The notes below the pieces were generated by a model. The model saw nothing but the letters and a program-made list of their open reading frames with translations. It ran no database searches and was not told where the DNA came from. This document shows positions 1-8,900 of a stretch of 51,515 bases of DNA, in pieces. Made by a program: the position numbers and the translations under genes. This DNA comes from Parafrankia elaeagni (GTDB lineage Bacteria; Actinomycetota; Actinomycetes; Frankiales; Frankiaceae), in assembly GCF_000374165.1 (NCBI RefSeq), contig NZ_KB893743.1, positions 1 to 51,515 on the forward strand, in the 5' to 3' direction. The first letter of the stretch is position 1. The number at the start of each line of letters is the position of its first letter.

Positions 1-424
1 CTAGGGCCTGTTTGGGAAGTCGCTGATCTGTGCTGCTGGTGATCGGCTGGTGTGATCCGGCTTGGATGATCAGTTGTGTGGCGCGGGGTGACCTGACGAA
101 CGAGCAGTGGGCTGTGCTGGAGCCGTTGCTGCCGTCGGAGGCGGATAAGAAGAAACCGGGCCGGCCGGCGACGTGGTCGCGCCGTCAGCTGATCGATGGG
201 ATCCGGTGGCGGACGCGGACCGGGGCGCCGTGGCGGGATGTCCCGGCCCGGTACGGGCATTGGCGCACGGTGTACGGGCTGTTCCGGGACTGGCAGCGTG
301 ACGGGACGTGGAAGCGGGTCCTGACCGCGTTACAGGCCCAGGCGGACGCCGCCGGTCTGATCACCTGGGACGTGTCGGTGGACTCGACGGTGGCGCGGGC
401 GCATCAGCATGCGGCGGGGGCGTC

Positions 425-431
425 AAAAAAG
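425..431 (+). promoter_or_regulatory. A AAA AAG slippery heptamer for -1 frameshifting
   Basis: The ORF A frame reads TCA AAA AAG at 423-431. Slipping back one base continues as GGG GCT GCG CAG into ORF B, which carries the rest of the DDE domain. A_AAA_AAG is the classical -1 slippery motif used by IS elements to make a fused transposase. Without the shift, translation ends at 510-512. Confidence 0.75.
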
Positions 432-870
432 GGGCTGCGCAGCGGCAGTCCCCGGGTGGTGTTGACACCGAACCGGCGGATCATGGGATCGGGAAGTCCC
501 GGGGTGGATTGACAACCAAGCTGCATCTGGCCTGTGAACAGGGGCAGAAGCCGCTGGCGTTGCTGGTCACCGCCGGGCAGCGCGGAGACAGCCCGCAGTT
601 CACCGCGGTGCTGGGCCAGATCCGGGTCCCTCGACCGGGACCGGGCCGGCCGCGGACGTGCCCGGATCGGGTGCTGGCGGACAAGGCGTACAGCTCGAAG
701 GGGAACCGGGCCTACCTGCGCCGGCGCGGGATCCGCACGACCATCCCGGAGAAGAAAGACCAGGCCGCGAACCGCAAGAAGCTCGGCAGCCGCGGCGGGC
801 GGCCGCCCCACTTCGACCCGGAGGCGTACAAGCAGCGCCACGCCGTGGAGAGGAGCAAGCCACGGTGCTG

Positions 871-3078
871 TCATAGCTGTGGCTGTTCGACATCGCCGTC
901 GGTTCCTTTCTCGTCGATGTTGTCGAGGTGTGCTGCCTGATTGGTCAGCCAGGGGCGCCGGTTGTGCTGGCCTCGGGGGACGTGGTGCAGGGCGCGGAGG
1001 CGTTCGACCTCGTCGGGGTCGGCGCGCACGACGGTCAGCCGGGCCTGGGGATGCAGGTATCCGGTGGCCCAGCCGCGGCGGACCCAGGCGTCGAGAGTGG
1101 GTTCGGGCATGTCCAGGTGTTCGGCGAGGTCCCGCAGCCACCACTCGTGGTCATCCAGCTTCGGGCGGGCGTGACGGGCTGGGGTGCGGGTCCGCTGGAT
1201 GCCCAGGGCCCGCAGCAGGTCGTTGACCGCGTTGGGCGTGAAGGTCGCGCTGCGTTTGGGTGGACGAAGACCCTCGGCGTTGAGGCGTTCAGCGATCTGC
1301 CTGGTCGTGTGCCCGGCCTCGACCAGCTCGCGGGCCCGGGCGGCGAGTTGGGGGTAGTAGCTGAGCTGGGTCAGGCAGGCGACCGGGCGGACGATCTGGG
1401 AGCGGGTGTGGTGCCCGCCCGCCCAGATGATCTCGACCTGGACCTGTTCGGTGGTGTCGATCACGGCGACGCGGACCTGTTCGATCAGCTGCCGGATCAG
1501 CTGTTTGCGGTCGGCATCGGTGGTGCTGGGTGCGTGCCAGATGCCAGGGACGTCGGCGGCCAGGGAGCGGATCTGGTCGCGTTCGGCGGCGGTCAAGGTG
1601 CGCGGGCGGGCAGTGGTGAACCGGTCGTATTCCTCGCCGAGGCGTTCCCGTTCGGCGAGCGCGGCTTCCCAGTCGGCCTCCAGCTGCCGCACGACCAGAC
1701 GGTTCTCCGGCTCGGCCAACTGGTACTGGCGCCGGGCCCGGTCTGCCTGGTAGTCGGCCCGTTCCAACCGTTGGCGCCAGATCCGGTCCACCTGTGCCCG
1801 GCGCTGTTCGACCTGGTCGGCCGCGGCGAGGGAGACCTCCAACGCGGCCGGGGTCAGCGCGGCCAACAGCAGGCCGGTCACGTGGGTGTCCAGGCAGTCC
1901 CCGGCCAGCTGCTGGCACTGCCCGGTGCCGTAGTCGGTCTTGTCCCGGGCGCACACGTAGGCCGGGTGCAGCCGTCCTTGCGGCCCGTGCTGGTAGCGCA
2001 CCGTCATCCTCGCCCCGCAGCGGGCGCAGACCACCAGCCCGGCCAGCAGGGCCGGGCCGTCGCGCACCGGGCCCGGGCTCGCGGCCCGGGACTGGTTGGC
2101 CTGCATCCGCTGCATGTTCCGCTCGTACTGCTCGACGCTGATGTAGGACGGCAGCACCCCGGGCAGACAGACGGTCCACTCTGCCCGCTCGGTGCGCACC
2201 CGCCCGGTGAACGGTCTACCCGCCTGGCGCCGTCTTGGGTCCAGCCTGCTGCGGCCGTAGACGTAGATGCCCGCATAGGCCGGGTTGCGCAGCATGTTGT
2301 GCACCACCGCCCGGCTGGGCCGCCGCCAGCTCACCTGCCCACGTCCGGGTTCCGCCCGCTGTCGTATCCCGACCTGGATGCCGTTGTCAGCCAGGAAACA
2401 CAGCACCGCGTTCACCGTGCCGAACCGCTCGAACAGGTCGAAGACCAGCCGGACCACCGCCTGGACCTGCTCGTCCGGGTCCAGGACCACCTCACCCGAC
2501 TCCCGGCGCACGAACCCGATCGGCAACGGCACCGCCAACTCGCCGCGTCGGGCCTTGGCCAGCCGCCCGGACCACATCCGCTGTTTGATCAGATACAGCT
2601 CGGCCTCGCTGATCGTGCCTTTCAACCCCAGTAGCAACCGGTCGTTGTGCTCGGCCGGGTCATAGACCCCGTCCAGGTCCGCCAGCAGGGTTCCCGACAG
2701 GGCACACAACTCCAGAAGCTGATGCCACTCCCGGCCGGACCGGGCCAGCCGGGACATCTCCAGGCCCACCACGATCCCCACATGGTCCAGCCCGACCTCG
2801 AAGACCAGCCGGGCGAACCCCGGCCGGGCCTGCGCACCCGAGGCCGAACACCCGAGATCCTCATCGATCACCAGCACCCGCGACCGCGCCCACCCCAACC
2901 CGACCGCCCGCTCGACCAACCCGTACTGCAACCGGGTCGACTCCTGATGATCAGCAACCTGCTCGGCGGTCGACTGCCGCACATACACCGCCGCCAGACG
3001 ATCACGATGCCACGGCTGAACCTTGCCACCCGCACGCTCCCGCGAATCAGCCGCGACGCTCGTCCCGCTCATCGCCAC
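871..3078 (-). CDS. Large serine recombinase (transposase/integrase)
   Basis: This 735-residue protein has the resolvase N-terminal catalytic domain (about residues 28-170) with the nucleophile Ser in VYVRQSTAEQ (S36) and the conserved EMSRLARSGREWHQLLELC segment. A Recombinase domain follows at about 190-310 (NGIQVGIRQ..., HNMLRNPAYAGIYVYGR). Next comes a zinc ribbon (CARCGARMTVRY...CARDKTDYGTGQCQ) and a coiled-coil/C-terminal DNA-binding region. This is the architecture of large serine integrases and TnpX-type transposases. GTG at 3078 is used as start; ATG at 3072 is an alternative. The gene ends 20 bp inside the left inverted repeat, so it fills the element. It overlaps the 3' end of the small upstream ORF, which suggests translational coupling. 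Confidence 0.9.
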   Translation of the reverse strand: MAMSGTSVAADSRERAGGKVQPWHRDRLAAVYVRQSTAEQVADHQESTRLQYGLVERAVGLGWARSRVLVIDEDLGCSASGAQARPGFARLVFEVGLDHVGIVVGLEMSRLARSGREWHQLLELCALSGTLLADLDGVYDPAEHNDRLLLGLKGTISEAELYLIKQRMWSGRLAKARRGELAVPLPIGFVRRESGEVVLDPDEQVQAVVRLVFDLFERFGTVNAVLCFLADNGIQVGIRQRAEPGRGQVSWRRPSRAVVHNMLRNPAYAGIYVYGRSRLDPRRRQAGRPFTGRVRTERAEWTVCLPGVLPSYISVEQYERNMQRMQANQSRAASPGPVRDGPALLAGLVVCARCGARMTVRYQHGPQGRLHPAYVCARDKTDYGTGQCQQLAGDCLDTHVTGLLLAALTPAALEVSLAAADQVEQRRAQVDRIWRQRLERADYQADRARRQYQLAEPENRLVVRQLEADWEAALAERERLGEEYDRFTTARPRTLTAAERDQIRSLAADVPGIWHAPSTTDADRKQLIRQLIEQVRVAVIDTTEQVQVEIIWAGGHHTRSQIVRPVACLTQLSYYPQLAARARELVEAGHTTRQIAERLNAEGLRPPKRSATFTPNAVNDLLRALGIQRTRTPARHARPKLDDHEWWLRDLAEHLDMPEPTLDAWVRRGWATGYLHPQARLTVVRADPDEVERLRALHHVPRGQHNRRPWLTNQAAHLDNIDEKGTDGDVEQPQL

Positions 3079-3304
3079 ACCGCCCGCTCGCCGGTGTCGG
3101 CAGCACCGTCATCCGCTCCACCAGCAGGCCCAGCAGACGCCGCACCGCCTCCCGGTTCGCCTCCGGGAACGCATCCCACGGCGGCACCACCGCGTCCGCC
3201 AGCGCCACGATCACCCCCGCGCTCCCCGTCAGCCCGCCCCTCCCGCAGCCGCCGAACGACCGCGACCAGCGCCAACAGGCCATCAACCCCAACCACAAGG
3301 GCAT
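3047..3304 (-). CDS. Small companion ORF of the serine-recombinase element
   Basis: This short ORF lies directly upstream of the recombinase and overlaps its start by about 30 bases. The C-terminal part looks protein-like (VIVALADAVVPPWDAFPEAN, then a hydrophobic heptad-like stretch ending in LLGLLVERM). The N-terminal part looks better in the neighbouring frame (VGVDGLLALVAVVRRLREGR). The switch lies near a run of five Gs at about 3205, so the ORF may be frameshifted or may use the frame starting at GTG 3311. I do not recognise a family. Its position suggests an accessory or regulatory factor for the recombinase. Confidence 0.45.
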   Translation of the reverse strand: MPLWLGLMACWRWSRSFGGCGRGGLTGSAGVIVALADAVVPPWDAFPEANREAVRRLLGLLVERMTVLPTPASGRCGDERDERRG

Positions 3305-4539
3305 TCCCCACCCCTGGCTCGCCTATGTGTGCAGTGCGGCTTGCTCCTTGAGTGCGGCATCAACCGGCTCAAACGTCACCGGGCGGTCGCGACCCGCTAC
3401 GACAAACTCGCCGTTCGCTACGAAGCAACAGTCACCATCGCCGCGATCAACGAATGGCTACCCCGATGAACTTCCCAAACAGGCTCTAGGCGGCGCCGAT
3501 CGCGAAACCCTCCTCGCCGCCGAGGTCGGCCAGGGTCGTCAGGATCTTCGCGCGGCCGTTGCCGGAGAGTGTGCCGGGACCGCGCACCAGCAGGGTGCGG
3601 ATCGTGTATTCGGGGTCAGTGGCCCGGCCGCGGCGGTCGCGTAGCTGGTGGGTGACCCGGCGGCGGACATCCCCGACGGCCTTGTTACCCAGCTGCGCGA
3701 CGTGGAACGGGTCGACCGCGATCATCGCGTGCGGGAGCGCGTCGCGGGCGGCGGCCTTGTAGATGGTGGACATGTCGATCGTGACCGCCCGGATGCCCGC
3801 GCGCCAGGCGGCGGGCCGGGCCTTGATCCAGCCGGCTGTGGCTGTCGCCGTCCTGCCCTCGACGGCCCCGAGCAGGCCGTGGCCGCCGGCGGAGTCGAAC
3901 AGCCCGGTCTGCCAGCGGTCGGCGTCGGCGACCCAGCCGTCGGAGATCGGGTCCCGGTGGTAGCGGGGACGGCCCCGGCGGTGGTCGTCGATCCCGAGCA
4001 CCTCGATGCCCGGCAGCGGCCCGGACACCGACCGCACCGGCCGGCCTGCGTCGGGCCCGCAGCCCGCCTCCCCGCCGACGGTGTTCTCCTCGTCTCCGGC
4101 CGGCCCGTCGGGCCCGGTCCCAGCGGTCGGGGCGGTGACCACGATCCCCGCCTCCTCGGCCACCGCGACGAAGCCACGGTGCGCGGTGTGCCAGCTGACT
4201 CCGGCCGCCCCCGCGACGACCCAGTCCCCGACCAGGTGACCCATCGTCTCCTTCGCCGCAGTCGACACCGTCCCCCCGCGGGCGGCCAGCGGCCCACCCT
4301 CGGTGAAAACGACCTGGTCACAGCCCTCGTTATCGCACCAGAACCGGTGCTTGTGCCAGGTCACCGCCATCGGGACCACCGCCAGATGCGCCACCGTCTG
4401 CCCGGCTGCCTCCTTCACCCGCCCCGCCGGCGCGCCGCAACCCGGACAGCACGCCTCGACCCCCACCGCCGTGCGCACATGCACGGTGAACGCCCCGTCC
4501 GCCTCCCGCTCGACCAGCTCGACCTCGACCCCGGCAGGC

Positions 4540-5974
4540 CAGGGCCATTTCGTAGTTGATAGGCCAAGTTGATCATTCTCGGCGTCGACCGATGCATGGC
4601 CTGACCTGGACGGATACCGGCGACACGCCGGAGGTAGATGCGCGGCAGGCACGACCCTCTGCCGATCATGGAGTTCTCGACGCTTCATGTTCGACAGGGA
4701 AGGCCGTGCCCGCCGATGTCATCATCTCCCATCACCGCTGTGATCGACGAACTCGCCGGGCAGATCCCGGACCGGGCCAGCTCACCGGGTTCGGTGACCG
4801 ACAGTGAGTGGACCGGGTTACGCGAGGCGCTCGCGCAGGTACCGGACCCACGCCGACGGCGCGGGGTGCGATACCCCTTCGCCGTGATCCTGACCATCGT
4901 GGTGTGCGCGATGCTCAGTGGCGCCCGGTCGTTCGCGGCGATCGGGGAATGGGTCGCCGACCTGCCCGCGGACACCCGCGCCGGCCTGGGGCTGACCGGA
5001 CGGATCCCGGGCCCGGTGACGATCTGGCGGGTGCTGGTACGTGTGGACCGGGTGGCGTTGGAAGCCGCGGTCGGAGCCTGGATCCGGGCCCGTCTCGACG
5101 CCGTCGACACCGCCGCGCACCAGCCGCCACAGCGCCGACGCCGGGTGCGGCGGGTGCTCGCGGTGGACGGCAAAGCGATGCGCGCCACCCGCCACGGCAC
5201 CCACCCCGTGCACCTGCTCGGTGTCCTCGACCACACCCGCGGCGTGGTCCTGGCACAGGTCGACGTCGACGAGAAGACCAACGAAATCCCTTTGTTCTCC
5301 ACGGCTCTCGATCAGATTCCGGACCTGACCGACGTCCTGATCACCGTCGACGCGATGCACGCGCAGACCGCGCACGCCGACTACCTGCACGCCCGGGGAG
5401 CGCACCTGCTGGTCACCGTGAAACGCAACCAGCCCACCGTGCACACCCGGTTGAAGACACTGCCCTGGAAAGACGTCCCGGTCGGGCACACCACCACCGG
5501 CCGTGGCCACGGCCGGATCGAGACACGCACCCTCAAGGCCGTCACCGTCCCGGCCGGGCTCGGGTTCCCCCACGCGGCCCAGGCCATCCAGATCACCCGC
5601 ACCTCCCGTCCGATCAGCAAGAACAAGAAGAAGACCGAGGGCAAGCGCCGTCAGCGACGTGAGACCGTCTACGCGATCTGCACCCTGCCCGCCGAGGACG
5701 CCCTACCCGCCGAACTGGCCACCTGGATCCGAGGCCACTGGTCCATCGAGGTCCGCCTGCACTGGGTCCGTGACGTCACACTGGGTGAGGACCTCCACCA
5801 GGCTCGTACCGGCAGCGGACCCCAGGTCATGGCTGCTCTCCGCAACCTGGTGATCAGCCTGCTCCGGTTCGCCGGCTTCACCAACATCGCCCGAGCCCTA
5901 CGCCACCACGCCCGCCATCCCGACCAGGCAATCACCCTCGTGACCAGCACAAACACGACTTTGCAATGACCCTG
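4540..5974. mobile_element. ISAs1-family insertion sequence
   Basis: The element is 1,435 bp with one transposase gene. The left end starts CAGGGCCATTTCGTAG (4540), and the reverse complement of the right end starts CAGGGTCATTGCAAAG (5974), so the termini are inverted repeats with a few mismatches. The 10-bp target duplication CCCGGCAGGC flanks it at 4530-4539 and 5975-5984. This matches the family's habit of making 8-10 bp duplications. It sits in codon 20 of the ISL3 transposase. Confidence 0.92.
4716..5969 (+). CDS. ISAs1-family transposase
   Basis: This 417-residue protein matches ISAs1-type transposases. It begins with an N-terminal helical domain containing DPRRRRGVRYPFAVILTIVV and CAMLSGARSFAAIGEW. 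The RNase H-like DDE core follows, with VLAVDGKAMRATR (first Asp), ITVDAMHAQTAHADYLHARG (second Asp) and a late RGHWSIEVRLHWVRDVTLGE segment (Glu). ATG 4716 (MSSSPITAV) is chosen because homologues of this family start just upstream of such a segment; an earlier ATG at 4638 is in frame but adds non-typical residues. The gene is full length and uninterrupted, so this copy may be active. It fills its element and ends 5 bp from the right terminus. Confidence 0.9.
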   Translation: MSSSPITAVIDELAGQIPDRASSPGSVTDSEWTGLREALAQVPDPRRRRGVRYPFAVILTIVVCAMLSGARSFAAIGEWVADLPADTRAGLGLTGRIPGPVTIWRVLVRVDRVALEAAVGAWIRARLDAVDTAAHQPPQRRRRVRRVLAVDGKAMRATRHGTHPVHLLGVLDHTRGVVLAQVDVDEKTNEIPLFSTALDQIPDLTDVLITVDAMHAQTAHADYLHARGAHLLVTVKRNQPTVHTRLKTLPWKDVPVGHTTTGRGHGRIETRTLKAVTVPAGLGFPHAAQAIQITRTSRPISKNKKKTEGKRRQRRETVYAICTLPAEDALPAELATWIRGHWSIEVRLHWVRDVTLGEDLHQARTGSGPQVMAALRNLVISLLRFAGFTNIARALRHHARHPDQAITLVTSTNTTLQ

Positions 5975-6208
5975 CCCGGCAGGCAGCCCCAGCAACCCAC
6001 CCAACGCACAGCCTCTACCCTTGGACACACGCACCCGTCCGCTTGATGATCTCTTCTCTGGTAAGAGCGATCATTTCAGTGGGCGGGTGTCCCGCTTTCC
6101 CGAACCACACCGTGACTACGTTCCGTCACCCCAGGCCGTCACGCACGGCTCATGGCCGGACACACTCTCCAGCCCACTGCGGAGAGCCGCCAAAGTTCGT
6201 AGTCAGCC

Positions 6209-7483
6209 TCATGAGGTCCAGTGCAGGTGTTGGGTGCACTCAACGTCGGGTACTGCCACCTTACCGCTCCGGAAGATCGGCTGGGTCTGTTCCAGGTCAA
6301 CGCCCGTATTCCCGGTGGTGGCCGGGTCGGGAGCGGTGGATCCCGAGGCGTCACGACGATCTTTCGAGGGAAACTTTCCGTTGAAGACCATACGAAGAAA
6401 CTTGGATCTGAGAATGATGAAATGGTGGATCGCCAGCGTCACACAGAAAGTGAGGACCGTGATCAGGAGCATGTATGGCGTGGAAAGGGTCGGATCCAGC
6501 GAGAGCAGGGTCGCAAATATGTAGATCCAAAGGAAATGGAACAGATATACCGTGTACGAAGCATCGGCGAGATACCGCCAGGCGGGCCGCGGGCGGGAAA
6601 CAAGACGAGCCGAGGCGGCGAAGATCGTGGCCAGCAGAGGAATCGTGAAGATTGTCTCTGTCATCACCAGGCCGGTACCCACCGAGAGCGCCCCCACCCA
6701 TTCCTGCTTGGACGCAAGGAGAGCAAGACCGGTCACTGCGAGGAAGATCGGTGCGGGGCGCTGGAAGGATGGCAGAAGCCGCTGCCGGTCCAGATAGAGG
6801 AGCACGCCGAGCAGGAAATACGGCAGGAAATCCAGCGTGTGCTTCAGAAGGACCGCGTGGACTCCGGTGCCGACCACGGGTTCCACCACTGCGCGGTGTC
6901 CGCCACGGATGACGATCGTGATCACAAGAACAAAAAGCGTGATCGTCGTCATGCACCGAATACGGTTTGCGGTGGCCCACTGGTAAGGGGAGCCGGAAGT
7001 GAGGCGTGAGAGCAGGCTCACCGCGGCCGGTGCGCACAACGCATAGACCAGGAGGGCGATCAGGAACCACAGGTGCAGATACCAGCTCAACTCGCCCGCC
7101 GGGGAGGGAATGGTGTTCCCTCGCACGTAGTCCAGGAGCGAGATACCCGGATCATTGTGAAAGTTGTAGATCAGCCAGAGCGCGGGAGGGTTCAACAGCA
7201 CCAGTGTGATCAGGAGCGGAGTTCCCACTGCGGCAAATCGGCGGCGTATGGTACGGCCCGAGCCATACTTTCCGACAAGCATCGCGGACAGGAATCCGGA
7301 GATCAGAAAGAAGCCCTCCATCCGGAACAGGCTTGAGGAGTAGGCGATGCCGTCGAAGATCGGGTCGTCGCCAAGCGTCGCCGTATGCACGAAAACGCCG
7401 ACCATCATGAACACGCCCCGCAGCGCGTCCATGTGATGGTAGTGCACCACCCCCAGAGCGGACGGTGCTTTCTGCTCTTCCAC
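6209..7483 (-). CDS. Acyltransferase-3 family integral membrane protein
   Basis: This 424-residue protein has about ten hydrophobic segments and the acyltransferase_3 signature near the N-terminus (HHMDALRGVFMMVGVFVHTA, residues about 15-34), including the conserved R and H. FFLISGFLSAML and the later ASYTVYLFHFLWIYIF segment are also typical. Members transfer acyl groups (often O-acetyl or succinyl) to exported sugars, glucans or cell-wall polymers. The substrate cannot be read from sequence. The C-terminus is a polar cytoplasmic tail. It stands alone between the ISL3 remnant and a gene-poor stretch, and it is slightly less GC-rich than its neighbours. Confidence 0.85.
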   Translation of the reverse strand: MEEQKAPSALGVVHYHHMDALRGVFMMVGVFVHTATLGDDPIFDGIAYSSSLFRMEGFFLISGFLSAMLVGKYGSGRTIRRRFAAVGTPLLITLVLLNPPALWLIYNFHNDPGISLLDYVRGNTIPSPAGELSWYLHLWFLIALLVYALCAPAAVSLLSRLTSGSPYQWATANRIRCMTTITLFVLVITIVIRGGHRAVVEPVVGTGVHAVLLKHTLDFLPYFLLGVLLYLDRQRLLPSFQRPAPIFLAVTGLALLASKQEWVGALSVGTGLVMTETIFTIPLLATIFAASARLVSRPRPAWRYLADASYTVYLFHFLWIYIFATLLSLDPTLSTPYMLLITVLTFCVTLAIHHFIILRSKFLRMVFNGKFPSKDRRDASGSTAPDPATTGNTGVDLEQTQPIFRSGKVAVPDVECTQHLHWTS

Positions 7484-8216
7484 TGCGTCTCCCCCAACCC
7501 AGGCCGGCCGCTACGGAGGGTACTTCCGCATCCGGCCCCTTTGGAAGGATATTACCTTTTCACACCGAACGTCGACTGAGGGGTACTGAGGGGTGCCGTG
7601 GAGGCGTAGACACGTTCGCCGTTTCCAGGCGGTGAGGACACGGCTCCATATGGGCAGGTAGAGGTACCCCTCGGGGCCGATTGCGTCGCGCGTAGTCTCG
7701 GGGCGGTAACTGGTGATGCCTGTCCGTCCGGCCACGGTGATGTCGGGTCGGCCTGATACTCCCCTTCTGCTGGGCAGCCGGCCTCGAACACGGCAGTCGG
7801 AACCTCGGCGACGTGCCCGTCGCGCCCAAGGCATCCGTCGAGAGCAGCCCGGAAGAACTACCCCGCCCTCCGTTCCAGCGTTTAGTGGTTCGCCCGTCAT
7901 CCCGGCACAGCCGCCAGATGCCGTCGGATGGGCAGCTCTGCGCCCGAAGCCAGGCCGTGACCATCCGGCCCGCCCGACCCGGGCCCGCCTGACAGACGGT
8001 GACACGTCAGCGACCTACCCGGGGCGAGGTTCCGGGGAGCCATCGGGCCGCGCTGAAGGATTATGCCCCGCTACCAACCTCGGCGCTTCAACGTGTTGCC
8101 CTCATCACGTCATGCATCACCGTGCATGGTTCCTACGCGGGCCGTAGGCAGGTGGCTGCTCTGAGTGTGAGACGATGGATCAACTGTCAGGGGGACAGCC
8201 TCCAGGGAGCGAACCC
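7484..8216. other. Gene-poor intergenic stretch
   Basis: Several frames stay open here on both strands, but none has recognisable domains, a convincing ribosome-binding site or balanced composition (all are Arg/Pro-rich). I see no gene. The last part carries the leader of the small ORF that starts at 8217. Confidence 0.5.
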
Positions 8217-8348
8217 GTGAATGATCTTCTGAAGATTCTCCTCGGCACAGCCATAGTGATGGCAATCAGTATGGCGCTCGGATTTGTGCTGTTCGAGATG
8301 GAGCCCTACCGGCCCCAGGATCCCGTCTCGAGCGGGTCTTCGAAATAG
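8217..8348 (+). CDS. Possible small single-pass membrane protein
   Basis: GTG at 8217 opens a 43-residue ORF beginning VNDLLKILLGTAIVMAISMA and ending in a short polar tail (YRPQDPVSSGSSK). It has one strong hydrophobic segment of about 22 residues. A purine-rich CAGGGAGC element lies 9-10 bases upstream as a possible ribosome-binding site. The amino-acid mix (Ile, Met, Leu) is unlike the Arg/Pro-rich spurious frames around it, which is why I keep it. I know of no assigned function. Confidence 0.5.
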   Translation: MNDLLKILLGTAIVMAISMALGFVLFEMEPYRPQDPVSSGSSK

Positions 8349-8468
8349 GGATATTTCTCGATCGAGCTCGAAATCCCGGTCGTGCGTTCGAGCTCACGGA
8401 CTTCGCGTTCTTTCACCGAGCACTCGGCGCGTTGTTCCCCGGGTAGTCGCCGATTCCCCGCGGTGTTG

Positions 8469-8900
8469 TCAGCCGATTCTGGTGCCATAGACGTGCTCGA
8501 CGGTGATCGTGATGAGCACCCTGCGGTCGGAGACCATCACCGAGCGGTATTCGTTCCAGTCGGGGTGTTCGCCGGCGGCGCTGCGGTAGTAGGTCACCAG
8601 GGCCTGGACCTCGGGTCCGTGGGGGTCGATGCCTGGCCCGGTGAGTGCGGCCGTGCCCTCGGCGGTGGCCCACGCACGGCCGTCGGCGCTGGTGACCTCC
8701 AGGGTGGCTCGCGGGTCCCGGCGGAGGTTCGCCGTCTTGACCAGGCCCTCTCGTGTCGAGATGAGGATGGTCCCGGCGTCCGGGTCGTAGAAGGGCGTGA
8801 CGGGCGAGAGCTGGGGGCGGCCGTCGGACTTGATGGTGGCGAGAACACCGAGGCGGCTTTCGGCGAGCAGCGTCCGTGGGTTGAACGGTGTGGCGGTCAT
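8469..8900 (-). CDS. PPOX-class (F420-dependent type) oxidoreductase
   Basis: From ATG 8900 this is a 143-residue split-barrel protein. It opens MTATPFNPRTLLAESRLGVL and continues with the pattern ATIKSDGRPQLSPVTPFYDP typical of pyridoxamine-phosphate-oxidase-like enzymes. LISTREGLVKTANLRRDPRA matches the flavin/F420-binding strand-turn seen in actinobacterial FDOR proteins. The length is right for the family. Such enzymes reduce varied substrates with F420H2 or flavin; the substrate here is unknown. An in-frame extension to 9017 is Arg/Gly-rich and not family-like, so it is left out. No operon partner is close. Confidence 0.85.
   Translation of the reverse strand: MTATPFNPRTLLAESRLGVLATIKSDGRPQLSPVTPFYDPDAGTILISTREGLVKTANLRRDPRATLEVTSADGRAWATAEGTAALTGPGIDPHGPEVQALVTYYRSAAGEHPDWNEYRSVMVSDRRVLITITVEHVYGTRIG

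Larger units (their letters stand above)
851..3348. mobile_element. Serine-recombinase element inserted in the IS5 transposase gene
   Basis: The transposase reading frame is broken exactly between AGGAGCAAGC (851-860) and its inverted copy GCTTGCTCCT (3339-3348). These look like 10-bp terminal inverted repeats. GAG precedes the left end (848-850) and recurs just after the right end (3350-3352), a possible 3-bp target duplication. The insert carries only a large serine recombinase and a short ORF upstream of it, both on the minus strand. Serine-recombinase transposons are known, but short inverted repeats at a host-gene break are not the usual att-site structure of phage integrases. The exact ends could be off by one or two bases. 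Confidence 0.75.
66..3469 (+). pseudogene. IS5-family transposase split by a serine-recombinase element
   Basis: The transposase is read in three pieces. ORF A runs from about 66 (MISCVARGDLTNEQWAVLEP, an IS5-type N-terminal domain) to the slippery site at 425-431. It carries the first DDE aspartate in WDVSVDSTVARAH. A -1 shift continues into GGLTTKLHLACEQGQKPL and ADKAYSSKGNRAYLRRRG (second Asp), then stops making sense after RHAVE near 850. The missing C-terminus resumes at about 3350 as CGINRLKRHRAVATRYDKLA and ends at the TGA at 3467-3469. Joined, the pieces give the usual IS5 C-terminal motif around the DDE Glu (HAVE-CGINRLKRHR). The insertion therefore separates the catalytic Glu region and inactivates the gene. 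Start choice is approximate; GTG/ATG codons upstream are also in frame. Confidence 0.85.
5..3485. mobile_element. IS5-family insertion sequence, interrupted by a second element
   Basis: Near-identical inverted ends bound this element. GGCCTGTTTGGGAAGT begins at 5, and the reverse complement of the right end (3470-3485) reads AGCCTGTTTGGGAAGT. CTAG lies immediately outside both ends (1-4 and 3486-3489), which fits a 4-bp target duplication. The cargo is one frameshifted IS5-type transposase gene. Its second half is split by a serine-recombinase element at 851-3348; without that insert the element would be about 1 kb, normal for IS5. It landed inside the 3' part of an ISL3-type transposase gene. 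Only the CTAG itself lies left of it in the window, so the rest of the ISL3 target is not visible. Confidence 0.85.
4530..5984. repeat. 10-bp target-site duplication of the ISAs1 copy
   Basis: CCCGGCAGGC occurs at 4530-4539 and again at 5975-5984, exactly at the two ends of the ISAs1 element. Deleting the element plus one copy restores an uninterrupted ISL3 transposase frame. Confidence 0.92.
3486..6034 (-). pseudogene. ISL3-family transposase, interrupted by ISAs1 and truncated by IS5
   Basis: The first 20 codons lie at 6034-5975 (GTG start, VRVSKGRGCALGGLLGLPAG). The frame resumes without a break at 4539 (PAG-VEVELVEREADG) once the ISAs1 insert is removed. Residues that follow show an ISL3-type zinc ribbon (CCPGCGAPAGR...FWCDNEGCDQ), a helix-turn-helix segment, and the DDE-type core (VLGIDDHRRGRPRYHRDP, VTIDMSTIYKAAARDALPHA, IAVDPFHVAQLGNKAVGDVR). 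The C-terminus is cut at 3489 by the IS5 element, and the stop codon is supplied by its CTAG end. Roughly the last third, including the catalytic Glu region, lies outside the window. The clean reading frame apart from insertions suggests both hits are recent. Confidence 0.85.

Noticed and set aside
928-2634. Long plus-strand frame opposite the serine recombinase
   Set aside because: Antisense shadow; the minus strand has the catalytic Ser motif and zinc ribbon.
7484-8216. ORFs of 130-165 codons on both strands
   Set aside because: Arg/Pro-rich, no ribosome-binding sites and no recognisable domain; several overlap each other.
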